Assembly: GCA_019096195.1 (NCBI GenBank)
Contig: JAGTXK010000091.1
Coordinates: 496,001 to 560,000 of the forward strand
Direction: 5' to 3'
DNA length: 64,000 nt
Source: Boletus sp. NGJ
Taxonomy: Eukaryota > Basidiomycota > Agaricomycetes > Boletales > Boletaceae
Shown here: positions 45,823 through 56,562 of the stretch, piece after piece
Numbering within the stretch: the stretch's first letter is position 1
Layout: each line of letters opens with the position of its first letter
The notes under the pieces: generated by a model
What the model saw: the letters and a program-made list of their open reading frames with translations, nothing else
Databases searched by the model: none
What the model was told of the DNA's origin: nothing
Program-made: the position numbers and the translations under genes

Positions 45823-48589
45823 TCAAGTGGCCAATGCCACGGGAGCGGAACCATTGGCTGCATTCACGGGGCCCTCGCTATCATTGTCTTCGACTGAGAG
45901 CAAAGCAACCTTGTCGACCAATATCGCGTTGGCGACAGCCTCTCCGCGCAGTCTTTCTTTGTCCTTGTCAACTCTGTCTTGTGGGATTGGACTGCGATTC
46001 TGTACAGTACCAGCGGGCTTCCAGGCGCCTTTGGGACCAAGATTTTCATTGCCCTTCGCGGACGGCCGTTCAGCTGTACCCTCAAAGTCGTCCAGCTTGC
46101 TGGTTGAGTTGGCAGCTGTAGTCCCCAAAATAGGACTAGAATGATTCGCAAGAGCATTTCCTGACGGATTGTTTCCTGACATGAGTATAGAGCGAGTAGA
46201 TGATGAGTTGTTCCACACTCCCGCTACTGGCATGCGTTTCTCCGCCGCAGCATTCACTGTGAGCGGCGGGAAGTCTGTCGATTGAAGTGGAGGTGGAATT
46301 TGCTGTGCCCGTTGTCCATTGCTACGGGCAGGTGACATATTTCGAGAGTTTGAAGGATGTTCATGATGCCTATGAGTAGGGTGCAAAGTAGGCTGGGGCT
46401 TAAGACCGACAGCCCAATCAGGTCTTGCGGGAAGAGGGTGTTGTGATGATGCTGACGTATACGTTCTCCGTGAAGATGACGACGTAGAAGAAGACTAGAA
46501 AGATATAGATCGCAGAATTTGCCGCAAGATAGATCAGGGATGCATGATATGATGAAGCCGTGAGGGACAACTCACGGCTTGAGACGACGCCTCATCGCTG
46601 GCACTAGCTGGTGTTCTAGCACCAGTATTTCCATTCAAGTTTCCAGGGTGCCTTCTTACCGTTGAGCTCAAGCGCGGTCCTACAACCTCGCCACCTCCAC
46701 CGGGCCTGCTAGTGTTCCCGTTTATTCCAAATCCACCCATACCTATCCCAGGACCATAACTCCACGCACTCCGAGCAGGCGGAGCACCTCTGGGCTTAGG
46801 TCCCATTGTGGAAGACTGTTGACCTATAGCCCCGGGGTACGGGCGGCTGGCAGCATATGGATCGTGTGCACCATTGTATTCAGGAGAATAATGCGATTGA
46901 TTCAGAACTGGAGAAGAAGACGTTTGCATGGGATGCATTGAAGGGGAAGGATAGTAAGGCATCGGGTAGGGTCCATAGGGTGGGACGGGTGCTGTGTAAG
47001 CCGAAAATTGGGAAGCAGGGGGGGCAATAGGAGGGCTAGGAGCGGGGATAGGTCGATGCTGAGTAGGAGGGTGAGCAGGAGGTGACGAATGCCATGGATA
47101 AGGAACATAAACCCCCTGGTGTGGAGGTGGTTGTTGAGATGGGTAAACGTCGACTTGATTGGAAGTACTGCCAGGATCTGCGTTCTGAAGGGAGTTCTGG
47201 GGGTGAGGGTAAGGGTATGTTGCATAGTAATGATAGGGGGGGATGTAATTCGGCGCAGGAGGGTTTGGTTGTGGGTATGCGTACATGTATGGGTTACCAT
47301 AGCCTGGAGCCTGTGCTGGAGCCTGTGATAGGTCATAAGGTACAGCAGCCGGTGAGGGTTCATACAACGTGGGGTATTTGAAAGATGACGGAGAGGGAGC
47401 TCTCGAACCACGAGAACTACTTGACCCATTGAAACTTGGTCCAGTTGAGCGGAGACTCCTCGACGATGAACCATTGGAACGGCGACCATCCTTTTTGTCT
47501 CGTACGACTGGTCCAGACCATTCGCTCTCTGTTGTCGGCGAGCTTATCGAGTCGTCTATATCGCCCGTGCTGCTCGTTTCACCTGCACTTGTCACTGAAC
47601 CTGACGTGAGACTAACAGTAGAAGAGCTAGCGCTGAGGTCCTTTTCCTTTCCCTTCTCCTTCTCGTTGAAGTCCATGAATATCCTGGAACGAGCCTCGTT
47701 ATAGGCAGCTTCTCGTTCGGCAATTGTTTTATGCTTCTTGCTGCCCCCGGTGGCATTACTCCGCCCACCCAGGCTTCCAGCCTCGGATGGTTCTGGATCC
47801 GAGAGCTCAGCATCTTCACCAGCGACAGAGCCAGCCTGTGAATGGGGTTTGGGGCGTTGGCGGTCGGTAGGAGATCGACGCATAATTTTAAACGTGGGTT
47901 GTGTGGGTGACTGGGCGGGGACAAGCTCTGCAATACGGCGAGCGGGACTAGCGACATGATGCGTGAGTGTCCGAGGACTGCTGAGTCGCGCTGTGCATCA
48001 CTCACATTCTGCTCTCCGAAGTGAGTACTACACTAATGACTTTGGTGATAGAGTCGGTTTCCGGCGCCAGCCTGTAATAGGTGGAGCATCTGTGCACGAG
48101 AAGCCTCTGATAAGAAGTGTTGGGCATCAGATCAATGCGAGACCTGCCAAATTAATGTCGTCAGCGACTGCATGGAGAATGCCCGGAGATCGCCCGCGTT
48201 GTAAAATAGAAAAGGTAAGGTAAGGAGTGACGTCTCACGGTGCGGGAGACGCAGCTGCCTGGCAAAGTTGCAAGGGGAAACAGGGAAAAAACAAACCTGG
48301 GATCGTTGATTAAACTTTCCATCTGCTCGCCGAGCTTCAGGACGTATATCCTATCTTTACTTTTGAGGGCCTCGACGATTTGAGGATCGACATCAGGGAG
48401 AGCACTGGAATTGGCGCTACCAGTGGAGTCGGAATCAGCCAAGGGTTCTGAATCAGAGCGAGAGGGTGACTCGAGGCTTGCGGCGTCGAGAGTAGAGGAG
48501 GGAAGAGGAAATAGTGACGAATGAAGATCTTGATTGGAAATGTTTGGCGTGGAGGCCATGGGGATGATGGGGGGCGGGGAGGACGACAT
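45823..48589 (-). CDS. R3H and SUZ domain RNA-binding protein
   Basis: Probable cytoplasmic mRNA-binding protein, related to the R3HDM/Encore group. ATG 48589 (MSSSPPPIIPMASTPNISNQ). R3H domain: EALKSKDRIYVLKLGEQMES LINDPR, then after introns YQRLLVHRCSTYYRLAPETD, with the R-x3-H signature RLLVH. A SUZ motif follows: KTIAEREAAYNEARSRIFMD. The rest is low complexity: Ser-rich, then about 200 residues rich in Pro, Tyr, Gln and Asn (PYMYAYPQPNPPAPNYIPPY, HYYATYPYPHPQNSLQ), then another Ser/Asn/Pro-rich part ending GSAPVALAT; stop TGA 45823-45825. Upstream in-frame sequence to 48724 opens with GTG, not ATG, and is not used. R3H plus SUZ in this order is diagnostic of the family. Confidence 0.88.
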
Positions 48590-49027
48590 GGTGGTGGATG
48601 ATGAAAGAACGGTAATCAAGGCTGGCGCGCGACCTGGAGAGACAGGAAGCACTGCATGAGCAATGAACGAAAGAAAGACGGGAATCGTGGGGTCGATGTT
48701 GGCTGATTTGAGAGTGAAACTCACGAAGGACGTTCCAAGGAAGATTCGCAGTAAACGTGAGGTCGTGGGGGGAGAGAAGAGAAAGAGAGGTCTAATGTAG
48801 GTGTGGATGCATCCGTAGGTCTAGGGGGACGACAATCAAAGCTTGCAACAATCCACACCTCTCTCCCTTCCCCGCTCGTGGGAACTCAGCGCTTTGGCGC
48901 TCACAAGCTTCATTGCATTACTATTGTAAATATATCGAAATACATGCACAAGATCAGTGTGATAGTCCCTCCGTCGACGATGGGTAGACAACTTGGTATA
49001 TGTTAAACCCGAGGCTGCGTGGCTCCG
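48590..49027 (-). other. Spacer between R3H gene start and AVT gene end
   Basis: 438 bp of promoter for the R3H-SUZ gene and 3' UTR of the transporter, both minus strand. No gene recognised; purine-rich near 48770-48800. Confidence 0.55.
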
Positions 49028-50881
49028 TTAGCGACGTCTCCATCTCGCCAGTGACACGTACCAGAACACGAAGATGCAGCATCCGTAGACAGTTAGCGCC
49101 AGCGCGCCCTTGCTTAGCGACCGACTCACGCTCGGGTCTTCCTTGGAGAGCTGTGCAATACGTCAGGACCGCAGTGATAAGGAACGCACGCATGGGAACA
49201 TCTCACCTTCCAGAAAAAGAGTCCTGGAAGAATAAAAGATATCGTTGTCGACCCAGTGGACCCGACGAATGAGAGAACTGCCCACGTGGGTGAATGAGTG
49301 CAAAGACATCGGAAACACTCTCAGGTTGCTTACCCAACTGCAAGTTGTCCATGTTGTAAGCGATGGTGAAGCCGAACAAGATAATGGCTCCAGTAAGGAG
49401 TGTATGCTTCAACATCGTCGTCTCTCCACTCGCATGCTCGTCCAAGTCCTCTTCGTCTTCTCCTAATCTCTGCTTAACGAGGGTTCCTCCGTGGAAAATC
49501 TTGTCTAAGCAGTTGCGACATGGGTGCACCTGCAGGGGATAGGAGAATGTAATAAGGATGACAATGGCCAATTGTCCAACTGCAATGAACAACGAGGTGG
49601 ATGGGTACATCGCAACAATGTTTGCGCCAACCTAATACAGGCGGCACAATTAGCCAAAACGCTAGCAGGAACGGAACGGACCGACATTGGAGCCAAAGGT
49701 CAGGTAACCAAATACTGCAATGATCTCGTAGGTGATCATAGCCCCTCCGATGGATATGCCAATGACCGTGTTGAGGCGCTCTTGCGAGTTAGTTCGCAGC
49801 TCATTGTAAATGGGGAATATCTACGTTGTCATCAACACCGTGCTAAAATCAACGAAAACTGTGTCATACGTTCTGTGCGCACGTGTATGAAAACACTTGC
49901 ACGGGGAACGTGGTCACGAAGCCAGGTGTGAAATGGATCAAATGGACTTCGCCTCTTGGCGGAGCACCTTCTAGAGGTTGGAAGTAACACGTAACGACAA
50001 TGATGACCAAGTATACTTGCAAAACCATGCCTCAGTCAACACTAAGCAATGGAAAACAGCCAACGGGGTAACCCACCGACGGAGAACATGGCGATGTAGC
50101 TTGTGTGTCTAAGGCTGTCTAGCTTGCGAAGGAACGAAAGGGGTGCAAGTAGCAACATAATGAGCGTAATCCAGTTGCGACCGGATAAAACCCATCCTGG
50201 AGGACCCGTGTCCAGAGGACTCAAGTCATGGAATATTGATGCAGCCACGTTGGGCATTAACGTCTTGATAATCATGAGATAACTGGAGAAAGATCGATAT
50301 GAAAGTGTTCCCGCATTCGTTCTTGGTCGACGCATACCTGACAGAGACGCCAAAGCATTTGATCGCAATGGCGACATCGAAGAAAATAGCTGCTTGAGGG
50401 AATGTGATCTGAGCAACAGCAAAAAACGAACTTTGCCGGTGAGGGGTAAAACGTGCACAGCGAGTGAGCAGGTACAAGCCAAAGCCGCCAACTGCTGCAG
50501 AGAATGCGCATGTGATCATTCCTGGAATGATACCCGCAGAGGCCAAGGCCTAAAGGACGTATCCACTACTTAAGTATACAGCTTTTAGTGCAGAGGAAAC
50601 GGGAAGCTGACCAGAGGGAACGTCAGCATCCCTAGGGATTTGGACCGTCAATCAATTAACCACTTTGCAACAAGACGGCCAACAAACGGAAACGACGTAC
50701 CACTACCAATGATTGTGTTTGACAGGTTACTGACAGAGCTAATAATGCTTGCATGACCTTGTCTCGGTTTCGGGGCAGCCTCACCTCCGAGCAAAGCAGA
50801 GCCTTCGCTATGCTCTGCGCGAGGATGCACGCTGTGAACGTCTCGAACTCCCGTATCTACAGCTCCATACCGCTGGATCAT
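49028..50881 (-). CDS. Vacuolar-type amino acid transporter, AVT/SLC38 (AAAP) family
   Basis: Polytopic amino acid permease. ATG 50881 (MIQRYGAVDTGVRDVHSVHP) begins a hydrophilic N-tail. The first membrane helix region is HASIISSVSNLSNTIIGSGT, the family signature with NxxIGSG; then ALASAGIIPGMITCAFSAAV GGFGLYLLTRCA, YLMIIKTLMPNVAASIFHDL, WITLIMLLLAPLSFLRKLDS LRHTSYIAMFSV, VTTFPVQVFSYTCAQN, GGAMITYEIIAVFGYLTFGS, IVAMYPSTSLFIAVGQLAIV ILITFSYPLQVHPCRN, and C-terminal VYGCCIFVFWYVSLARWRRR. About 11 membrane helices are expected. Stop TAA 49028-49030. Around eight introns. The hydrophilic loop DEEDLDEHASGETT precedes the last helices. Closest to Avt5/6/7 by arrangement; substrate cannot be inferred. 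Confidence 0.88.
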
Positions 50882-51493
50882 CTCGTACGACCCTAATCTG
50901 AAAAGACAGCTGGAAAACAGCACAAATGCCTGTTCGAGAAATGTATCGCGAGACCGAGTCTCTCCTGTGAGAGCTTACTATGCTTGAAGCTGAGAGGGCG
51001 ATAAAGACTGGGAGTTGTATCTTGTCACGCGAGTTCCGGGCCCCTCGTGCCACACTCTCACGCGTACGATTCAAACACCGAGCTGTTTTCTCTTGTCAAT
51101 TGATATGTGCCACTGCTTCCCCAGTCACGACGTTATCTCTCTCAAATACTCATAAGTTACTTGGAGAGGCCACCAAACACAACATATCAGCCTATAGACT
51201 TATTCGTCAGATGTGTTGCTACCCACTGGGTTTCAAAAAGGGGTCAACCAAAAGAAGAACGTAAATATCACAGCATGTCAGCCCGTGACTCATGTGGTTG
51301 ACCAACAAGGAATCAAGTGAATTACGCCGGTAAGAAAGTAGCACCTAGTGTGGGGTAACGCAGAGCAAACAACAAAAGCACAGTCGAACAGAACGAATGA
51401 AGATTTAAATACATCGCGAGTTAATGAAGCGTCCTTCACTAAAAGTCAAAGCTATATCGCGTGGGGAGACGAGAAGGAAAGTGTGCGCCGATC
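50882..51493 (-). other. Spacer between AVT gene start and serine-rich gene end
   Basis: 612 bp between two minus-strand genes, holding the transporter promoter and the serine-rich gene 3' UTR. A plausible 5' UTR intron ends close to the transporter ATG (TTTCAG just upstream of it). Plus-strand frames here have no recognisable domain. Confidence 0.5.
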
Positions 51494-53471
51494 TCAATAC
51501 CGAATCCTACTCTGACTGCTGCCCAGTCTTCCTGCCTGTCTTTCCCGCAGACGGGCGTGCATTCGCTGTTGTCTCAGATTAGCCATCATTTGTTGTGCAA
51601 CCGGTGACAGCTCTGACGAAGAAGTTGGGGAGGGTGGCTCACGCAGGTGATGTAAATGGAGCCCAAACGGTCGAACTGGGGTGACAGGTTGGGGGAGGCG
51701 AGATGGCGTATCATTCTCCTTGCCAAAAAGTGCAACGCCCACCGGAAGCTCAGCCTCCATGGGCCTAGGCTTCATCCGGACTCCTGGCTGCAAAGAAAGA
51801 GGATGTCGACAAGGAGAATTGGCAGTGAGATCGTGCTTCGACCCGACGGAACTACTTGAAGAACCTGATGCACTTCTCAATTTGGGTATCTGAGAATGCA
51901 CTTCACGTGGTCGGGCGGTGGCAAGATAGATGTGTTCGTCATCAGTGTTCGACTTCTCACCTAAGACGGACTGCATAGATAGAGGCCGCTCTGTCACGTG
52001 GTAAGAATCGTTGACATTGCACGAAACTGACACAGGCCCTGTACTCTGTCGCGAGGGTGTTTTGGAAGGGGATCGGGGACCGCGAGGACCGCGACTGCTT
52101 TGTCCTGTGTGTTGGGATATGGCAGGTTGTGCGAGTGAAGATTCTTCATCCTCGGGCTGCGATGGCAAAAATATTGCGGCAGTAGGAGACGGCGGAGGAG
52201 ACCTGCTCGCATCAGAGGCAAGAGAAAAACGTCGCTGATTGACAGGTGAAGTAGCCTGGGGAATATGGGCGCTGTTGCGACGGGGAAGAGGAATATGGGA
52301 GTGTTTGGTATCGCTAAGAGTGGATTCGGCCGAAAAGTGTCGAGATTGAGGTGTAGTCGTCTTGAGCTGTGGAAGCCTCGAAACCGGACCATTGTGAACT
52401 CTTTTCTTGTCGCCAAGGAATCCGAATATCTGAGAGGCACGTTGGGGTGTCATGGAGTTCCCGTAGGGCGAATCGAGTGCTTGTGGGTGTGCAAGGTCGG
52501 TGGAGGCACTGAGTTCAACTTCAAGCGAGGAGAAAGTGTGGTGATCGGTGGCTGAGGTATCGCATTCGATGGAGAGCGCAGTTTCGTCATCGATAGAATG
52601 AGTGTGAATAAAATGTGTGTCAGCGGGGGTTCGAGGGCCAATGGAGGATACTGAGGAATTGTCATCAGTTTCACTGAGTGTCTCATCAGTATCTGGGGAC
52701 AACAGAATGTATTTGGTTCTGACCCGAGAAACTTTTCTGCCCAGGATATGTCCCCCTCTGTGCTGCTATTTCTTAACTCTGGTGAGGATGGGTGTCCAAG
52801 CAACTGTCGCAAAGTGGACCCTGTGCGACGCCTTTGAACGCGTCCCTGCTTTTGTGGGGAAGGGGTGTTGGAGAAGAGAGCAGAGTGGAGGTGTCCTTCA
52901 TCATCGTAATGGTTTAGAAGACTTGCTACAGAAGGGTCCTGACGGAGAAGCAGGAGACGACTCTTGTCTCGCGGCGTGATGGGCACACTCTTGGAACGAC
53001 GGCGGGCCGAGCCAGTGAGTGACCGTTTGGGGGTGAAGCTCGCATCCATTGGCGGGTACGCATTTGGGAACTCGGTACGGCTGTGGACGGTCCGACCGCG
53101 GATGGTAACAGAGTAAGTGCTACGAGCAGAAACACTAGCGAGGGTTGTAGACGATGACTTAGGATGAGGAATGACCGAGTCAATGGGATGCGCTGAATAA
53201 ACAAATATCACGATTGAACCAGGAGCGACGAATGGTTACGGACGAACTTACGGAGTGGGGGCAGGGAGCTAAGGCCAATCTGTGGTTCCGCCGCATGTCG
53301 AGCCGATGAAGAACGCAACAGGCGACTGACTGCTGCCTCTGTCTCGTCGATCTGACATGGCTTGAGGTGCTCCTGGACAGGATCCGGGAGAGATTCAATG
53401 CAGGGATCTACCGCTGACCGCTTCTTGGATTTTCTGCTACCGATTGAAAAGAATCTCTTGAGTAAACCCAT
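51494..53471 (-). CDS. Serine/proline-rich protein of unknown function
   Basis: Not recognised; likely fungus-specific. ATG 53471: MGLLKRFFSIGSRKSKKRSA, a basic amphipathic start that could be myristoylated at Gly2 and lie at a membrane (inference). An intron follows SLPPL. The middle contains SVTIRGRTVHSRTEFPNAYP PMDASFTPKRSLTGSARRRS and LLRQDPSVASLLNHYDDEGH LHSALF, both more ordered-looking than their surroundings, and QRASQIFGFLGDKKRV, possibly a conserved short helix. The C-terminal 400 residues are Ser/Pro-rich with many SP sites (RSPPPSP, PRSPSKTPSR), a phosphorylation-prone region, ending in a basic helix MMANLRQQRMHARLRERQAG. Stop codon near 51494. The junction near 52690-52740 was not resolved. 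Confidence 0.75.
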
Positions 53472-53978
53472 TGTAGATGGATAGTCGTGTCAAATCGTAA
53501 ATCCCAGATATACACACTGGGTGGGTAGGACGTTAATGAGCGTAAAATGGTAACTTGGTAAAACTCGAATGAGAGACGAATATCAACCACAACCAAATAA
53601 TGGACCAAACAACGCGTCGGATGAATCACGTGTTGTCGTTGCGTGCGGCGGTCCACCATCGCTGTCCTCTTGCAAAACAAGCAAGATCATCGATTATTTA
53701 TTGGGCAGACAAAGATCCATTTGTGCGACTCGGTAGATATTGCCACTGTCTTGCTGCCATCCTAGATCAACAGCGGAGTAGAGGACGGTCTTGCTGATGA
53801 GAGTCATTCTTTGTGACGGCCACACGTTGGTTATAGCCGAGTGTCACGTGGTGACGATTGAAGCAATGTTACGATTCTGAAACCAGCAAGTCCGATCACG
53901 AGAAAATACCCAGTGTCGAATCCCCTCGCTTTTGCTTTCTCCCTCGTTCCCTCACAATCCTTTCTTCTCACTCCCATC
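53472..53978. promoter_or_regulatory. Divergent promoter region, serine-rich gene / MTHFR
   Basis: 507 bp between two divergent ATGs. It holds two TCACGTG sites: 53626-53632 and 53844-53850, the latter inside the longer near-palindrome TCACGTGGTGA, about 130 bp upstream of the MTHFR ATG. In yeast TCACGTG is the Cbf1-Met4-Met28 site of methionine genes; whether that logic applies in this fungus is inference. Confidence 0.5.
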
Positions 53979-56170
53979 ATGAAAATCAGCAAAAAGATTG
54001 AGCAGTCCACAAAAGAGGGCAAGATATGGTGGTCTTTCGAATACTTCCCTCCGAGGACAGCTCAGGTGTGCATTGATTCGCCAGCTCTAGATAACACGTG
54101 TTTCATCGCCCTTACTCTTTGTTAGGGTCTCCAAAACTTGCTCGATCGTATAGAACGCATGCGGGCGTTAGGCCCCGAATTTATTGATATTACTTGGCAA
54201 GTCTCCTTCCTCCCCGTCTTGCGGGTGTTGCTCACCTGGTCGTAGGAATGCTGGTGGTCGAACGTCTGATCTCACATCGAAGATGGTAAAGACATGTCAG
54301 GATCTCCTTGGCATCGAGACTTGCATGCACTTGACATGCACCAACATGCCAAAGGAAAAGGTCGACATCGCCCTCCGAGTACGTTATGTTCGAAATGTCA
54401 CTAATTCCGTCTTCGCGACTCAGAACAGTGGTATAGGAAGCAAAGCAGTACGGGTGTCGTAACGTCCTTGCTCTCCGTGGAGACCCACCCGCAGGCAAAG
54501 ACGAGTGGGAAGCCGTCGAGGGTGGTTTCGTCCACGGAATCGATCTCGTCAAACATATCCATAAGGAATATGGCGACTATTTTGACATAGCAGTCCCTGG
54601 TTTTCCCCAATTTCAACTTCTCCCGCCAGATGAGCGTGAGCTCGAGATGAAGTATCTCAAGGAGAAGATGGAGGAGGGTGTCGATTTCATCTTCACACAG
54701 ATGTTCTACGACATCGAACTCTTTTTCGAATGGGTCAAGGCTGTCAGAGCAGCAGGAATAACTGTTCCCATCGTTCCTGGCATTGCTCCTATCCAGACTT
54801 GGAATGGGTTCTTGAAGGCAACAAGCCTGGCGAAGACCAAAATTCCTCAGTTATTTATGGATGCTTTGGAGCCCCACAAAAGCAATGACGAGAAAGTCAG
54901 AGAGATAGGTACAAAGTTGGTCGCAGATATGTGCCGCAAAATTCTCGATGCAGACCTGGGAATCAAAGGCCTTCACTTTTACACCATGAATTTGGAGAAG
55001 GGTACCAAAATGTTACTTGAGGAGCTCAACTTGGTCCCGCGAGTCGAGACCGTCAAGCCCCTGCCATGGAGACAGGTACGTTGTCGATCCCACTCCACAT
55101 TGATGATTCTCACTCGAACCTGTACAGTCCCTCACACCAAATCGTCGACAAGAGAACATCCGACCAATATTCTGGGCAAACAGGACCAAGTCTTATCTGT
55201 CACGTACTGAGAACTGGGATGAGTTCCCTAACGGACGTTTCGGTGATTCTCGGAGTCCTGCATATGGTGAACTGGATGGCTATGGTGTCTCGTTGAAGCA
55301 AACGGTGCGTGGGTTATGCGTGTCTCCTGAGCATTGCTGAGCCCTTTCCATCAACACAGAGAGAGGAAGGTTTGAAGCTTTGGGGCGAGCCGAAATCCTT
55401 TTCTGATATTGCTGATCTCTTCGCTCGATTCTGCGAGAAGCAACTTGCAGCACTTCCTTGGTCAGATCAGCCAGCTTTATCAGAGACCACTGTTATCGCT
55501 TCAGACCTGGCGAGGATCAACCGGCTCGGCTTCTTGACCATCAATTCCCAACCCGCCGTTAATGGGGCAAGGAGCGATGACCCGAAGTTTGGCTGGGGTC
55601 CAAGAAATGGTTATGTCTATCAAAAGGTCGGCAGATCGTTTATGTGGTGCAACGGAGACTGATGAACTTGCATGTAGGCATATCTGGAGTTCTTTGTGAA
55701 CGGAGACCTGTTAGAGTCGCTTATATCCCAGATTGAGCTTGACCCCAACATGACTTACTATGTCATCAACAAGCGGGGCGACCTACGGACAAACACCCAC
55801 TCAGACGGGCCAAATGCCGTCACGTGGGGTGTTTTCCCTGGCAAGGAGATCATTCAACCCACCATTGTCGAGGCTATCAGCTTCATGGCATGGAAGGTCC
55901 GTATTTATACATAATTCATTCCGACCCTTACCGACCTCATCCCAGGACGAGGCCTTTGAGCTGGGTTTCAAATGGGCCTACGTATACGATGCTGGTTCAC
56001 CGTCACGCAAGCTCGTCATGGATATCATGAATGACTCTTACCTCGTGAACGTGGTTCATAACGACTTCAAGGACCCATACGCCATATTTGTCCCCCTTCT
56101 CAAGGCTGGTGACGAGTACGCGGCTTCACACCCACAGCAGAATTACGCAGCGAACGGCCTCGTGAACTAA
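53979..56170 (+). CDS. Methylenetetrahydrofolate reductase
   Basis: Reduces 5,10-methylene-THF to 5-methyl-THF for methionine synthesis; cytosolic FAD enzyme. ATG 53979: [20 protein letters not shown] then EYFPPRT, with the catalytic Glu of FEYFPPRT. Further blocks: [88 protein letters not shown]. After the barrel lies the SAM-binding regulatory half: [80 protein letters not shown], ending [10 protein letters not shown]; stop TAA 56168-56170. About eight introns. Two paralogues exist in many fungi (MET12/MET13 types); I cannot tell which this is. Confidence 0.95.
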
Positions 56171-56562
56171 GGTGCTGCTTCCTTGTCCATCTGTCTTTGT
56201 CGCCTCCTCGTTTTTTCCTCGCAGTTGGCGAACTTTTCATCTCCAGCATGATCCAACTCACAGCACTCATTTCTTTATATTACGGGTTCAACCCCCGTAC
56301 ATCATCACGCCGCATATCTTAAGATATCGATATCCCTCCTGTAACCCGCATCAACTGCAACCTTATAACTCACCGCTGCATCAACTGCGTACACTCCCAT
56401 ACGTTGTCTTCAATATACTTTCCATGGAACGTACTGTAACAAGCTCTTCGAGCGACTAATAGTAGATTCTTGGTCTTACTACTACCGTGGATTGTGCCAA
56501 CTTGCTCGAAGCAACATCCTTACATACCAGGGACATGAATTAGAATTAGCCTTTACAAACAT
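56171..56562. other. Convergent spacer between MTHFR and ELMO gene
   Basis: 392 bp between two 3' ends, CT-rich on the MTHFR side and AT-rich on the other; consistent with 3' UTRs. No gene seen. Confidence 0.6.

Noticed and set aside
48161-48724. Upstream extension of the R3H-SUZ protein to 48724
   Set aside because: The extension opens with GTG and the GTGAGT there looks like a splice donor in the 5' UTR; the first good ATG is at 48589.
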